Below, piece after piece: positions 9,134 through 18,319 of a stretch of 56,637 nucleotides of DNA. Where the stretch lies: NCBI GenBank assembly GCA_046349635.1, contig JAXMBX010000035.1:1-56637 (forward strand), read 5' to 3'. Position numbers and translations under genes: made by a program. The number at the start of each line of letters is the position of its first letter. Position 1 is the stretch's first letter. This DNA is from JAXMBX01 sp046349635 (GTDB lineage: Bacteria; Planctomycetota; Planctomycetia; Planctomycetales; Planctomycetaceae). Under the pieces are notes generated by a model that had not been told where the DNA came from, made no database searches, and saw only the letters and a list, made by a program, of their open reading frames with translations.

Positions 9134-9536
9134 ACCCGTAACTGTCGCCGGAGCAGGGGACCGCCAGCGCGGATTCACCGATTTCTCACGACCCTCCCCT
9201 CCGACTTTGCCCAGCGCCAGATTAATCTTCAGAACTCAAATCAAGCCAAGCAGTTCCACACTCGCAAAGCCGTCTGACCTCGACCGTTTTCGCAATCGAA
9301 ACTCCCCAGATTTTCCAGCAGTTTCTCTCGGAAACTCCCCCACCCGCGAACCCCTCTTTCCCCTTCCAGTGTCTCGACCTATGATGGCGGATAACCGTCC
9401 CGGATTCGCGGGAGTTGCGATTCAATTTTGATTCTCAGTCAGGTGCATTTCCCATGGCCGGAAATGCTGGGAATCCACGCAGTTCCCCGAAAACGGTCGA
9501 TTGCCCCCGCCGCAGGAGGGTGGATCCCTCCGTACC
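9134..9536. other. Intergenic stretch without a recognised gene
   Basis: About 400 bases between the ABC permease and the MFS gene. Short open frames exist, but none has protein-family features or a good ribosome site. A purine-rich CAGGAGGG at about 9513 lies just before the MFS start. No terminator or repeat was recognised. Confidence 0.5.
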
Positions 9537-10850
9537 ATGACCGCCGATCTCCCTCCAGAGCCTTCCATTTCGATCTATCGAAAAACATTCTGGCTCTCCT
9601 ACCTCGCCAATACCCTCGTCGTCACCGCCAATGCCCTCACGTTCCGGTTTGCGGAATTCGTCGCATTCCTCGGAGGGACCGAAGAACTGGCCGGCCAGAT
9701 CGTCAGTACCGGCGTCATCGGAGCCGTTCTCTCCCGGTTCGTCCTCGGCCAGGCCATTGACCGTTACGGCACCCGCCGCCTGTGGATTCTTTCCTCCATC
9801 TGTTTCACCGCCGTCTGTCCGCTGTTCCTGCTGTTCCACACTCTCTCGTGGTCCATTTATGCCGCGCGAATTTTGTATTCCGCCTCACTCGCGGGCATGC
9901 TCTCCTGTTCCATCGTCCATATCCAGAACCAGGCCCCCCCCCACCGCCGTACGGAAATCATCGGCAGCCTGGGAAGCAGCGGCTTTATCGGCATGATCGC
10001 AGGTCCGATGATCGGGGATCTGATCTTCCGGAGATTCCCCGGCCAGGCCTCCTTTACCGCGATGTTTCTGACCTGCGGCTTGCTCGCGTTTGGATATCTG
10101 TTGATCGTCATGCTCATGACGCGCGACGATGAACATCGCGCCCCGGCGGACAGTCCCTATGTCCATCACCTGCTCGTGCGACACTGGCCCGGACCGATCG
10201 CCTGGGTGGCGATCCTGCTGGGTGTGAACTTCACCATTGTCTCCGTCTTTCTCACCCGTTTCGCGACTCACCTCGGCTTCAAGGGGATGAGTACCTTCTT
10301 CCTCGGATATTCTTGCGCTGCATTCCTGTTCCGGATAGTGACCAACAGGTGGGCCGCGCTTCTCGGTCGCCACAAGATCGTTCTCATCGGCTCTGCCGGC
10401 TTGATCGCCGGACAGTTCCTGCTTCCCTGGGTGACGCGGGAATGGCATTTCCTCCTCCCCGCCCTCCTGATGGGCTTCGGCCACGCGCTCCTCTTTCCCG
10501 TCATCGTTTCGCTCGGTTCGGGAGCATTTCCGGTCCGGTACCGCGGTTCGGGAACAACCATTATTCTCGGACTGACCGAAATGGGAACGGTTTTGTCCGC
10601 TCCCATTCTGGGTGCGATCATCGATCGAAACCACGAGACAGGTTTCATCAACATGTTTCTGGCGACGGGAACGTTCACCGCGATTGTCGCCGTCTATTAC
10701 GCCCTGACCGCCGCCCGTACTCCGGACCTCGACCGCTTCCCGCACGAAGTCCTGGAGCATCTCCCGGTGCGCGTCAAGGAGGGTGCCGCGGAGACCACAA
10801 CTGGGGAGGGGACTCCTCCCTCTCCCTCAAAAAATCTCTGCAGCCGCTGA
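9537..10850 (+). CDS. Major facilitator superfamily transporter
   Basis: A 437-residue inner-membrane protein with about twelve hydrophobic helices in two halves joined by a charged loop near 190-215 (MLMTRDDEHRAPADSPYVHH). The MFS loop 2-3 motif appears as RFVLGQAIDRYGTRRLW, corresponding to the G-x3-D-R-x-G-x-R pattern. The second half shows RIVTNRWAALLGRHKIVLIG. The ATG at 9537 was chosen over a TTG at 9501 because it begins the protein just before the first helix; CAGGAGGG lies about 17 bases upstream. The substrate cannot be deduced. It stands alone and converges with the lipoprotein gene. Confidence 0.8.
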   Translation: MTADLPPEPSISIYRKTFWLSYLANTLVVTANALTFRFAEFVAFLGGTEELAGQIVSTGVIGAVLSRFVLGQAIDRYGTRRLWILSSICFTAVCPLFLLFHTLSWSIYAARILYSASLAGMLSCSIVHIQNQAPPHRRTEIIGSLGSSGFIGMIAGPMIGDLIFRRFPGQASFTAMFLTCGLLAFGYLLIVMLMTRDDEHRAPADSPYVHHLLVRHWPGPIAWVAILLGVNFTIVSVFLTRFATHLGFKGMSTFFLGYSCAAFLFRIVTNRWAALLGRHKIVLIGSAGLIAGQFLLPWVTREWHFLLPALLMGFGHALLFPVIVSLGSGAFPVRYRGSGTTIILGLTEMGTVLSAPILGAIIDRNHETGFINMFLATGTFTAIVAVYYALTAARTPDLDRFPHEVLEHLPVRVKEGAAETTTGEGTPPSPSKNLCSR

Positions 10851-10898
10851 ATTGAAGCCTTCAACGCTGTTTCGCGGTTTGAAGCTCGTGGTCGTTCG

Positions 10899-11615
10899 TC
10901 ACAGCCACCAGACTTTCTTTCCGGGGATCGGCCCCGTCCGTGAGGAAGCGTTCCCTTCCCGATAGACCTTCGTCAGCAGACGTTCCAGCGGGGGTTCCGC
11001 GGCCCAGGTCTTGCGAACATGGCTCGTATCGATCTGCAGATCCAGCGCCGTCCCGGAATCGCTCCGCTCCTGTGCGTCGAAGAATCCGTTCTGCGTCAGG
11101 TTCACGAGCAACGTATCGAGTTGTTTGCGGCTGATATCCAGCGTCCACACTTCATCTTCCGGGGGAGACAATTCCGGCCGGCTCGTCACTCGTAACAAGT
11201 GGCTGAACTCCTGCGATAACAATCCCTGTCCGAAGACGCTGGACGGAAGCCGCAACGAAGTATTAGACCGATGCGTCAGGCGAAGAGAAGCCCGTGCCAT
11301 CTTCGTGCTGCCGGAAGGGTGCGGATATTGCACGATCAGCGACGCCCGCTCCCACGGACGCTTGACGCTCTCCGCAACATTGACCGGCGTCTCTTCCTCT
11401 CCGAATTGGCTCATCTCCGCCAGGTTCAGCGGAACAGCGCGGGTCGTCCCGTCAACCACATACATCAGCCGCAACTTGTCATAATGCGGCACGCCAGCCG
11501 AGTTCAAAGTCACGGGGATACTTTGCGGCAGGCGACAGCCCACACTCGCCAACAGGAGCAATCCCGGGAAAAACCACCCGCAGAAATTTCGCCACAACAT
11601 CACAGACAACCGCAC
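10899..11615 (-). CDS. Hypothetical lipoprotein
   Basis: A 238-residue predicted lipoprotein. A hydrophobic signal (FPGLLLLASVGC) ends in a lipobox-like LASVGC with the lipid-modified Cys at residue 27. The mature part contains beta-type sequence (YVVDGTTRAVPLNLAEMSQF, DEVWTLDISRKQLDTLLVNLTQNGFF) resembling planctomycete lipoproteins of unknown function. No enzymatic motif is visible. It ends 48 bases from the MFS stop, and the 295 bases upstream contain no other gene. Confidence 0.7.
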   Translation of the reverse strand: MRLSVMLWRNFCGWFFPGLLLLASVGCRLPQSIPVTLNSAGVPHYDKLRLMYVVDGTTRAVPLNLAEMSQFGEEETPVNVAESVKRPWERASLIVQYPHPSGSTKMARASLRLTHRSNTSLRLPSSVFGQGLLSQEFSHLLRVTSRPELSPPEDEVWTLDISRKQLDTLLVNLTQNGFFDAQERSDSGTALDLQIDTSHVRKTWAAEPPLERLLTKVYREGNASSRTGPIPGKKVWWL

Positions 11616-11910
11616 GTTCCTTCATCCTTGAATGAACTGATTTTCACGCACAACCGCGGAGGCATTCTCACTGAGAACAATCCAACCGAGCGGTCGGTTC
11701 AATTCCTAATATCGTCACGGTCGAAATCGAGAGTCACGCGAAACACGTACGGGGCGTTTCTCTTCCATGCCCTTTCGCGGCCTCTGTAACCGTCAAACTT
11801 TCCGCCGCAAACGTCACGCGAACGGAATCAATGGTTTCCGGTGATCCCCGCACTTTTGTCATGGAGTTTGACAGCGGCACACCGCGTGTTTCCGCGCATT
11901 CGTACAAAAC

Positions 11911-13230
11911 TCAGCCCCGGTTTCGTCCCAGAACCTCTCGACCGGCAAAAACTGCCTCAGTGCCAAGCTCTTCCTCCAGCCGCAGCAGTTGGTTGTATTT
12001 CGCCAGCCGTTCGCTCCGGGCCACGGATCCAACCTTTAATTGGCCCGCTCCGGTCGCCACGGCCAGGTCGGCAATCGTGGCATCCTCCGTCTCGCCGCTC
12101 CGCGCGGACACTATCGTGGCGTATCCTGCCTCTTTCGCCAGCTTCAGTGCGCGAGGTTTCCGTCAACGTCCCGATCTGGTTGAACTTGATCAGGATGCTG
12201 TTGCCGACGTTCCGTTCAATCCCCATCCGCAACCGTTCCACGTTCGTGACAAACAGATCATCCCCGATCAGTTGTACCGCGTTTCCCAATCGTTGCGTGA
12301 GTTCACGCCCACCTCCCAATCCGACTCCGCCAGGCCGTCCTCAATGCTGACAATCGGAAACCGTCCGCACCACTCGGAGAGCAGCGAGACCATCTCCGCG
12401 GCTGTCAGGATCCGTTCTCCCGTCGCCTTCAGACGATACCCCTGTGCGCTGTGGAAATGCGTGCTGGCGACATCCAGCCCCAATGCCACCTCTTCACCCG
12501 GCTGCAGGCCCGATTCCGTGATCGCACGGATCAACAACTCCGCCGCCTCGTCCAGGGATTTCAGCCGGGGGCCATAACCCCCTTCATCACCGACGAGCAC
12601 TCCTTCGTAACCATGGGCGGTCAGAACCTTCCCCAGCCTCCAATAAACCGTCACGATCCACTCCAGCGCCTGGCGATAGCTCCGCGCGCCCACCGGCAGG
12701 ATCAGAAAATCCTGAAAGTCGAGATTCCCCCCCGCGTGCACTCCCCCGGCGATCCTGTTCACCATCGGCAGCGGCAGGAGATACGGTTCGACCGCCCCTC
12801 CATGCTGTTCCCGCCACACGGTGCGCAGATGGCTCACTACCGGAACTCGTTTCGCCGCCGCCGCGGCATACGACGCCGCCAGGGAAACCCCCAGGACCGC
12901 ATTCGCCCCCAGCCGGGATTTGTTCCCCGTCCCATCCAATTGAATCAACCGTTCGTCAATCGAACGCTGATCGCCGGCATCCATTCCCTTAAGTGTTTCC
13001 GCGATCTCTCCATTCACATGGCTGACGGCCTGCAGCACTCCTTGACCATTGAGGCGCGCCGCATCACCGTCGCGCAATTCGTGCGCTTCGAACTGGCCGG
13101 TGCTCGCCCCGCTCGGGACAATCGCCCGGCCTCGGTGCTCTCCGCACCACACTTCCACCTCAACCGTCGGTTTCCCTCGGCTGTCCAGAACCTCGCGGCC
13201 ATGAATGCGGGTAATCGTCGTCACTGACAC
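11911..13230 (-). pseudogene. eno: Enolase paralogue broken by two frameshifts
   Basis: All enolase landmarks are present: IHGREVLDSRGKPTVEVEV, VPSGASTG, VGDEGGYGP, LGLDVAST, VSIEDGLAESDWE, LIGDDLFVTN, NSILIKFNQIGTLTET, RSGETEDATIADLAVATGAGQ and AKYNQLLRLEEELG. They lie in three reading frames. The first break is just after DWE near 12315, consistent with one missing base in a G run. The second is after LTET near 12150, consistent with two missing bases in a CGCGC run. Net loss is three bases over an otherwise full-length gene of about 438 codons. Two active-site positions also differ from the family: the conserved QEF glutamate is Asp (FQDF), and the SHRSGETED histidine is Ala (SARSGETED). 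This suggests a divergent or decaying paralogue, although sequence error could explain the frameshifts. Confidence 0.8.
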
Positions 13231-13249
13231 GATTCAATTTCCTTGCTGA

Positions 13250-14287
13250 TCAGGAGTATGTTTTTCGAATCTCTTCTGCAAGCCGCGTGAATGTCTCCGT
13301 CCAACTCGGAGCAGGGGAGTGGAACAGCCCGCGGCAGAACCTCCGAACAAGGTCCTTCTGTGAATCGCTGTTCAGATAATCGACCCGGCTTGTGCCATCC
13401 ACCCGCGCCCACATGCACCCGGCCAGATGCTGAATTCCCCGTTGCTCCAGCGGAACTCCCTCTGTGGCAAATCGTTGGACATCTCCCAGTTCCTGGCGAT
13501 ACGCCGCGAGAAAACGTTCGATCAACTGGAAATACTCGTCGGCACGTCCCGCGTGCAGAATGGTTTTCAGGCTCAAATGGCTGAGAAAAAATCCAAGATC
13601 AAACGCTGGGTCCCCAAAGTGCCCCGTTTCGAAATCAACCAGCGTCACCCCGCCGGAATGAATCAGGATATTCTTGGGGCTGAAATCGGCCAGCACCAGC
13701 GAGATCCGATGAGTCAGGGAATCGTCGATCAGCTTCTGCAGGGAGTTCCGCTCCTCGGGAAAATCCCGCCATAGCCGCCGGTAGTACGGATCGACCCGTA
13801 ACTCATCGAACATCCGCAGATCGCCGAACTGTTCTCTGAGCTGTTCGTTGCCGATTGTTCCAGCGTGTACTTTCGCGAGCAGCATGCCCAACCGCTCACC
13901 GATCCCCAGATCGACCTCTCCCGCGAGCAGACAATTTTTCCAAACTCGATGTCCCGGTTCGATCGCCTCCATCACGAACAGATAGTTCGCACGATCTTCC
14001 CAGAGAATCGTGGGGACGCTCCCGGCGGGAAGGATCTCCTGCAGGATGCGGAGCACGTCCATTTCTTTCAGGATTCGATCCGGCTGGCTGAACCAGGGAT
14101 CGGGTGTCCGCAACTGTTCGCGCACCTGCTTGAGGATCACATCCGCCCTGCCGTCGTCCCGCTGGATCCGCAGAACGACGTTGGAGACCCCGCCGGATAG
14201 AGTTGTCGCGTCCCCCCGGACCCCCTCGGGCAGCCACCCCTGCTCCCGGAGATAGGCCACGGCGTTCCCCTCATCGATCCAACGCAT
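13250..14287 (-). CDS. Phosphotransferase (APH/choline-kinase fold)
   Basis: A 345-residue kinase of the aminoglycoside-phosphotransferase superfamily. The nucleotide-binding start is GGVSNVVLRIQRDD with the ATP Lys in DVILKQ, the catalytic loop is LADFSPKNILIH, and the metal-binding motif is LVDFETGHFGDPAFDLGFFLSH. The catalytic loop has ADFSPKN in place of the usual H-G-D-x-H-x-x-N, keeping Asp and Asn. The pattern resembles small-metabolite kinases rather than antibiotic kinases. The stop is 19 bases before the enolase start, so the two probably formed one transcript. The start is uncertain: MRWIDEG at 14287 is taken, with 14347 as an alternative. Confidence 0.75.
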   Translation of the reverse strand: MRWIDEGNAVAYLREQGWLPEGVRGDATTLSGGVSNVVLRIQRDDGRADVILKQVREQLRTPDPWFSQPDRILKEMDVLRILQEILPAGSVPTILWEDRANYLFVMEAIEPGHRVWKNCLLAGEVDLGIGERLGMLLAKVHAGTIGNEQLREQFGDLRMFDELRVDPYYRRLWRDFPEERNSLQKLIDDSLTHRISLVLADFSPKNILIHSGGVTLVDFETGHFGDPAFDLGFFLSHLSLKTILHAGRADEYFQLIERFLAAYRQELGDVQRFATEGVPLEQRGIQHLAGCMWARVDGTSRVDYLNSDSQKDLVRRFCRGLFHSPAPSWTETFTRLAEEIRKTYS

Positions 14288-14684
14288 TTTTGCCCCGGAG
14301 ATTCCTGAAAGTCCGCCCAGAAGTTCATGTTGATGACGTGGTGTCATCTTCCGTGGAACTACCGGCGGGTGCAATTCTCCGAAGATTCGTGAAACACCTC
14401 GAATTCCCGTTTTCCCCCGTCAAAATCAGTTCCCTGCGGAAACGAAGCCCAAACAGGCAGTGCTTTTTCGCTAAATCCTGCCCAATTTCCCGGTTACGAG
14501 GAACGAATTTTGTTTGCCCAACACGTTTTCCCTGTATTAAACTACCAGTAGTCGTGTCGGATCTCCCCCGACCCGATGAACAGACAATGATAGTTTGCGC
14601 GCCCCTTGCGCCGGCGGAACGGAAGCTCCGGTCATGGGTTCGCTGAAATACCAGGACACATCCGTCCCGAAAGGTCCGAATTCC
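14288..14684. promoter_or_regulatory. Divergent intergenic region with a possible promoter
   Basis: This 397-base stretch lies between the kinase gene (leftward) and the Gly-rich secreted protein (rightward). TTGCCC near 14515 followed by TATTAA near 14535 could act as a rightward promoter, but the spacer of about 15 bases is short. No gene or repeat was recognised. Confidence 0.3.
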
Positions 14685-15617
14685 ATGAAACTTCCGTTGA
14701 ACCGACTCTCTTCCAAAGCCGCTGTCCTGACCTTCGTCACCACCGTTGGTTGCCTCACATTCGCCCTCTATGGAGCCGAACAACGCGTTTCAGTTTCTAA
14801 ATTGAAGCTCGATCCCAACGCCCCGAAGGTCGAACTGTTCGCCGGTCTGGAAGATGGTTCACTCACCTCCCGGTTGGTGATGAAAGATGAGAAATACGGG
14901 ACCGTGTTTCTCACCAATAAAACCGACAAGCCGTTGACCGTGCAGTTGCCTCCGGCAGCCGTCGGTGTTCACGTCGCCAAGCAGTTTGGTGGTGGCGGCA
15001 TGGGTGGCGGTGGATTTGGTGGTGGCGGCATCGGCGGCGGCGGTGGCATGGGTGGCGGCGGCGGTCAGGCTGCCGGCGGAGGCATGGGCGGCGGCATGAT
15101 GGGCGGCGGTATGGGCGGTGGCATGGGCGGCATGGGCGGCGGTATGGGGGCCTTCTCCATCCCCCCCGAAAAGACCGCCGTCATTCCCTTCAACACCGTC
15201 TGCCTCGACTATGGCAAACCCGAACCCAGCCCCAACAAGAATTACCGACTCGTCTCCATCGAACAATTCACCAAAGACCCCTATCAACAGGAAGTCTTGA
15301 AGGTTATTGGCTCCGGACGCTTCGACAAGGAGAGTTCTCAAGCCGCCGCGTGGCATGCCTTCAGCAAGCTCTCCTGGCAGCAGATCGCGGAAATGAAGGA
15401 CGAACAGCTCGGTGGATTTGAGGACACGCTCCACTTCAATCCGCAAAGCGTGGACATGGCACAGCAGTTGATCTCCCGCTCTCAGTTCCAGGCGCGCGAA
15501 CTCGCCAAGCAGAATGCCGGCAAAGAGAAAACGGAACCGGCAGCCGCTCCGGCTCGCGTCCGCAATCGCACCGAAAACATCAAACGCAACGCGGAGACCG
15601 TCAACAGCACTCCGTGA
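14685..15617 (+). CDS. Secreted glycine/methionine-rich protein of unknown function
   Basis: A 310-residue exported protein. A signal peptide (MKLPLNRLSSKAAVLTFVTTVGCLTFALYGAE) is followed by a beta-rich segment (about 40-100) ending VGVHVAKQF. A tract of about 50 residues built from GGG, GGM and GGGMGG units follows (about 103-155). The last 150 residues are an ordinary globular part (PPEKTAVIPFNTVCLDYGKPEPSPN, ASWHAFSKLSWQQIA-like helices). Similar Gly-rich exported proteins of unknown role are frequent in Planctomycetes. An upstream ATG at 14634 is possible, but 14685 puts the signal peptide first. A strong terminator follows the stop. Confidence 0.8.
   Translation: MKLPLNRLSSKAAVLTFVTTVGCLTFALYGAEQRVSVSKLKLDPNAPKVELFAGLEDGSLTSRLVMKDEKYGTVFLTNKTDKPLTVQLPPAAVGVHVAKQFGGGGMGGGGFGGGGIGGGGGMGGGGGQAAGGGMGGGMMGGGMGGGMGGMGGGMGAFSIPPEKTAVIPFNTVCLDYGKPEPSPNKNYRLVSIEQFTKDPYQQEVLKVIGSGRFDKESSQAAAWHAFSKLSWQQIAEMKDEQLGGFEDTLHFNPQSVDMAQQLISRSQFQARELAKQNAGKEKTEPAAAPARVRNRTENIKRNAETVNSTP
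14994..15148 (+). repeat. Glycine-codon tandem tract (GGC/GGT/ATG units)
   Basis: Imperfect tandem GGTGGCGGC-ATG units inside the secreted protein gene, encoding runs of Gly interrupted by Met, Phe and Ile. Such tracts change length easily by slippage or recombination. Confidence 0.8.
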
Positions 15618-15630
15618 TCGACCCTCAAAT

Positions 15631-15666
15631 AAAAAAGCCCCGCTTTCAACGCGGGGCTTTTTTTAT
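15631..15666 (+). terminator. Intrinsic terminator after the Gly-rich gene
   Basis: A stem GCCCCGC/GCGGGGC with loop TTTCAA-C is flanked by an A run on the left and eight T-rich bases on the right. It lies 14 bases after the stop and is probably bidirectional, also ending transcription of the leftward gene beyond. Confidence 0.9.
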
Positions 15667-15683
15667 TGGCAGCACATCACTTT

Positions 15684-16439
15684 TTAAGACAGCCCGCAGG
15701 CGAGCAATGTCCCAATAACCGCCACAGGGACGGTGAAGTTATCCCACCCGTGAGGCGAGACCGTTTCGATCAGCGTCGCGGAGAGCGCCACCATCGCCGA
15801 GAGGCCCCACAGCCCGCCCCCCGCTTCTCCCAATAAACTCAGCCCCACCACGGCGCCGAGGAAACTCACACCAAACACCGCGAACGTCCCTTCCCACGAA
15901 CGAGTGCAGGCAACTCCCCGCCGGGTAAGAATGCGATATCGGTGTCTCCCCCACCGGATACCGACCGGTTCCCCCACCGCATCCCCCCAGCCGCTCACCA
16001 GGAACGCCACCACTCCCAACCGGCCTCCCAGCAAGTGCGCCGTCACTCCCCCCAGGGCCGTCGCAATCAGCGGAATGACTACGTACCAGCCGCGATGTGG
16101 TACGTCCTCTGGACGGGCCAGCGCCTCAAAGAGTGCCGACCGTGGTCCTCGGTAGACAGCCCCCAGGACCAGCCCCGCCACGAGTACCCCGAACACGATC
16201 AACGCCCCGAAACCTGCAAACCACCGTACGCCGGCGGCTGCGGTGAAGATCATCACGTGAAACAGTTTTCGGGTGTCTCCCGTCCGCCAGCCCCACGATT
16301 TGGCACTCGCCGCCACACCCCGGGCAAGCATTCCCATCACGATTCCCGCGCATCCCCCCACACACAGATCCCATCCGTCCGGAAGGAATTCCCACAGACG
16401 TGCTTGCCAGAGTGAAAACATCGCGAAACCTGACAACAT
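15684..16439 (-). CDS. Integral membrane prenol kinase-like protein (phytol/dolichol kinase family)
   Basis: A 251-residue membrane protein with about seven helices and the hallmarks of the CTP-dependent phytol kinase/dolichol kinase/phosphatidate cytidylyltransferase-like group. These are RKLFHVMIF near residue 57, GWGDAVGEPVGIRWGRHRY near 150, SWEGTFAVFGVSF near 180 and the closing ETVSPHGWDNFTVPV. Members phosphorylate prenyl alcohols at the membrane, and the exact substrate here is not known. GGGGTTGA lies just before the ATG. It is a single gene between two terminators, so probably its own transcript. Confidence 0.78.
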   Translation of the reverse strand: MLSGFAMFSLWQARLWEFLPDGWDLCVGGCAGIVMGMLARGVAASAKSWGWRTGDTRKLFHVMIFTAAAGVRWFAGFGALIVFGVLVAGLVLGAVYRGPRSALFEALARPEDVPHRGWYVVIPLIATALGGVTAHLLGGRLGVVAFLVSGWGDAVGEPVGIRWGRHRYRILTRRGVACTRSWEGTFAVFGVSFLGAVVGLSLLGEAGGGLWGLSAMVALSATLIETVSPHGWDNFTVPVAVIGTLLACGLS

Positions 16440-16478
16440 TCAACCCCATCGAACAGCAGGGGAGGGGACATCTGCCAA

Positions 16479-16510
16479 TAAAAACAGACAGCCCAAAGGC
16501 TGTCTGTGAG
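16479..16510 (-). terminator. Intrinsic terminator after the BBP7 gene
   Basis: On the minus strand, ACAGACAGCC pairs with GGCTGTCTGT around a TTTG loop, followed by TTTTTATT. It lies about 30 bases beyond the stop of the barrel-protein gene. Confidence 0.88.
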
Positions 16511-16538
16511 ATCATAACCGATGCACGTGGCGGAATGC

Positions 16539-17846
16539 TTAGCGATACGTGATTTCCCCGCCCACCGAAAAACCTTGCAGCGTCATGTCGGTCTTCTTGG
16601 AGTCGACGTAGACCGCAGGCATGGTTCCATTGACGTTGTACTGCAGGTTATTTCCCGCACGCGAAACGCCTCCCAGCCAGATGAAGTTATACCCGGCGGT
16701 GAAGGTGAAATATTCCGACAACTGAATCCGCCCGGTCATCCCGAGATCGACGAGGTTGGCGATGTTTGTCGACTTGTCCCACGTCTTTCCCGACCCTGCC
16801 ATGTTCAACGTCCCCACGTCGTTCGCGAAGCTGTTCGATCCCAATGCATATTTCGGGTCAAACGTAAACGTAAACCGGGGGAGGTCAAACTGGAATCTCA
16901 AACCCGCTTGCCCCATCCACATCCGGTTATCCGAAGTCGAGATGAAGCCCCGGTGAATCGGTTCCGAGTTTCCAATGTCCGTCGTGGCACCCTGGACGGC
17001 CAGTTCTTCCGACAGGCAGAGATAGCGGACACCGGCCATCGGCTTGATCGAAAAGAATGTCGTGGGGCCGATCCCGTCAAAAATCAGATTGGATTCCGCA
17101 CCATAAAGGCTCGAGGAATAGTTTTCCGTGAATCCCGCATCAAACAGGAAGAAGGTGGGGATATCCCCCGGCACTCCATCCACATAGGTGCTGACCGCAT
17201 AGAACGGATTCCGAATGGTACCTTCCTGGGGCTTGGCACTGAACGAGGAAGCGACACTGTGGAATCCAAACACACTGGCTTCCAGTGAGCCAAAGGTCAA
17301 CGGAATGCCCAATGTGCCCCGCGCACCGTTCGCATTGTTCAGGCCGATCGGTTCCAGGGAGGGATTCTTGAAAAATCCCGTGTAAAGAATCGGGTCGGAA
17401 TCTGTCCCCAGATTGAACGTCCGATTCGTCGGGCGATCCGGATTTGTCAGATTATCCCAAATCGGGGCTCCCACCAGCACGTTACCCGGCCGTTGGAATG
17501 TCCAGTTCAGATATTCCGCACGGACGAACCACCCCTCGAACGAGCGGAATTCCTTCTGGTGCGGATCCTGAGAGCTGAACCACATCGGACGATCCGGAAT
17601 CGGACGCTGATACAACGCCCCATCCGACCCTTCCTGGGCATACGGGGGAGCACCATACGGAGGCATCCCCTGAGGCATATATCCCTGCACCGGCAGAATG
17701 TCCGCCAGGATCTTCGACGTCGTCTCACCCACGGTCTGCGAAAGCTCACCACCCGGCTCCAGCCATACGTCCTGCGCCTCCACCGATGAAATGGTGATCG
17801 CCAGGGTCGCCAGCATTACGCTCAGCCGTGTAATGTCACGCCACAT
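16539..17846 (-). CDS. BBP7-family outer-membrane beta-barrel protein
   Basis: A 435-residue exported protein matching the planctomycete BBP7 barrel family. A signal peptide (MWRDITRLSVMLATLAITISSVEAQ) and a Pro/Tyr/Gly linker (GYMPQGMPPYGAPPYAQ) are followed by WFVRAEYLNWTF, the usual first strand. Many aromatic-alternating strands follow (FSIKPMAGVRYLCL, AGLRFQFDLPRFTFTFDPKYALGSN, FTFTAGYNFIWLGGVSRAGNNLQYNVNG), closing with GFSVGGEITYR, a typical barrel C-terminus. The longer frame to 18011 lacks a signal peptide at its front, so 17846 is the likely start. The gene has its own terminator and a long upstream region with direct repeats. Confidence 0.88.
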   Translation of the reverse strand: MWRDITRLSVMLATLAITISSVEAQDVWLEPGGELSQTVGETTSKILADILPVQGYMPQGMPPYGAPPYAQEGSDGALYQRPIPDRPMWFSSQDPHQKEFRSFEGWFVRAEYLNWTFQRPGNVLVGAPIWDNLTNPDRPTNRTFNLGTDSDPILYTGFFKNPSLEPIGLNNANGARGTLGIPLTFGSLEASVFGFHSVASSFSAKPQEGTIRNPFYAVSTYVDGVPGDIPTFFLFDAGFTENYSSSLYGAESNLIFDGIGPTTFFSIKPMAGVRYLCLSEELAVQGATTDIGNSEPIHRGFISTSDNRMWMGQAGLRFQFDLPRFTFTFDPKYALGSNSFANDVGTLNMAGSGKTWDKSTNIANLVDLGMTGRIQLSEYFTFTAGYNFIWLGGVSRAGNNLQYNVNGTMPAVYVDSKKTDMTLQGFSVGGEITYR

Positions 17847-18319
17847 AGTCGTCTTCCCCGAGACAGAGGCCCCCAAGGTCAATCCCACCGAACGCATCGC
17901 TGCGGACGGGGACCGACCCCAACGTATCGAAAGTACCGGTTGTACTTCGAATATCGGACAGGCCGAGAAGACGACTTGGAACAATTCTCCCAAAAGTAGC
18001 GATTGTGACATAAAATCTGATTGTGACGGTTTGAATCGCCATAACGATTCTCCCGATTATGACACCGAACATCGGTAAGAAATGCCGGTTCTGACGATCG
18101 CTCATCCTCTGGTTTCCCGGAAACCAACCCACCCTTATTCGTTTCAACCGTCAAACTTCCCGGCAGGGTGAGAAACCTCATCCGCAAATGTCGCTTTTCC
18201 GCATCACACTGGACTTTTCTGGTCTATCTATTCCTCTGGAACAGTCGTACGTATCCCGACAAAGGACAGACCGACTGAGAAAAAACGGACGGACTTCGCT
18301 CCCCCGACGGCTCATTGAC
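17847..18319. promoter_or_regulatory. Divergent regulatory region with direct repeats
   Basis: This 473-base gap lies between divergent genes for the BBP7 barrel and the HD-GYP-like protein. GATTGTGAC occurs at 18001-18009 and 18019-18027 (18-base period), and GATTATGAC at 18055-18063. AATTCTCCC at about 17983 and GATTCTCCC at about 18045 flank them. The block is more AT-rich than its surroundings. This could be a regulator-binding array; no known consensus was recognised. Confidence 0.45.

Noticed and set aside
16250..16266. CACGTGAAACA half-match to parS
   Set aside because: Only the right half fits; the left half (ATCAT) does not. It lies within a membrane-enzyme gene without further copies.
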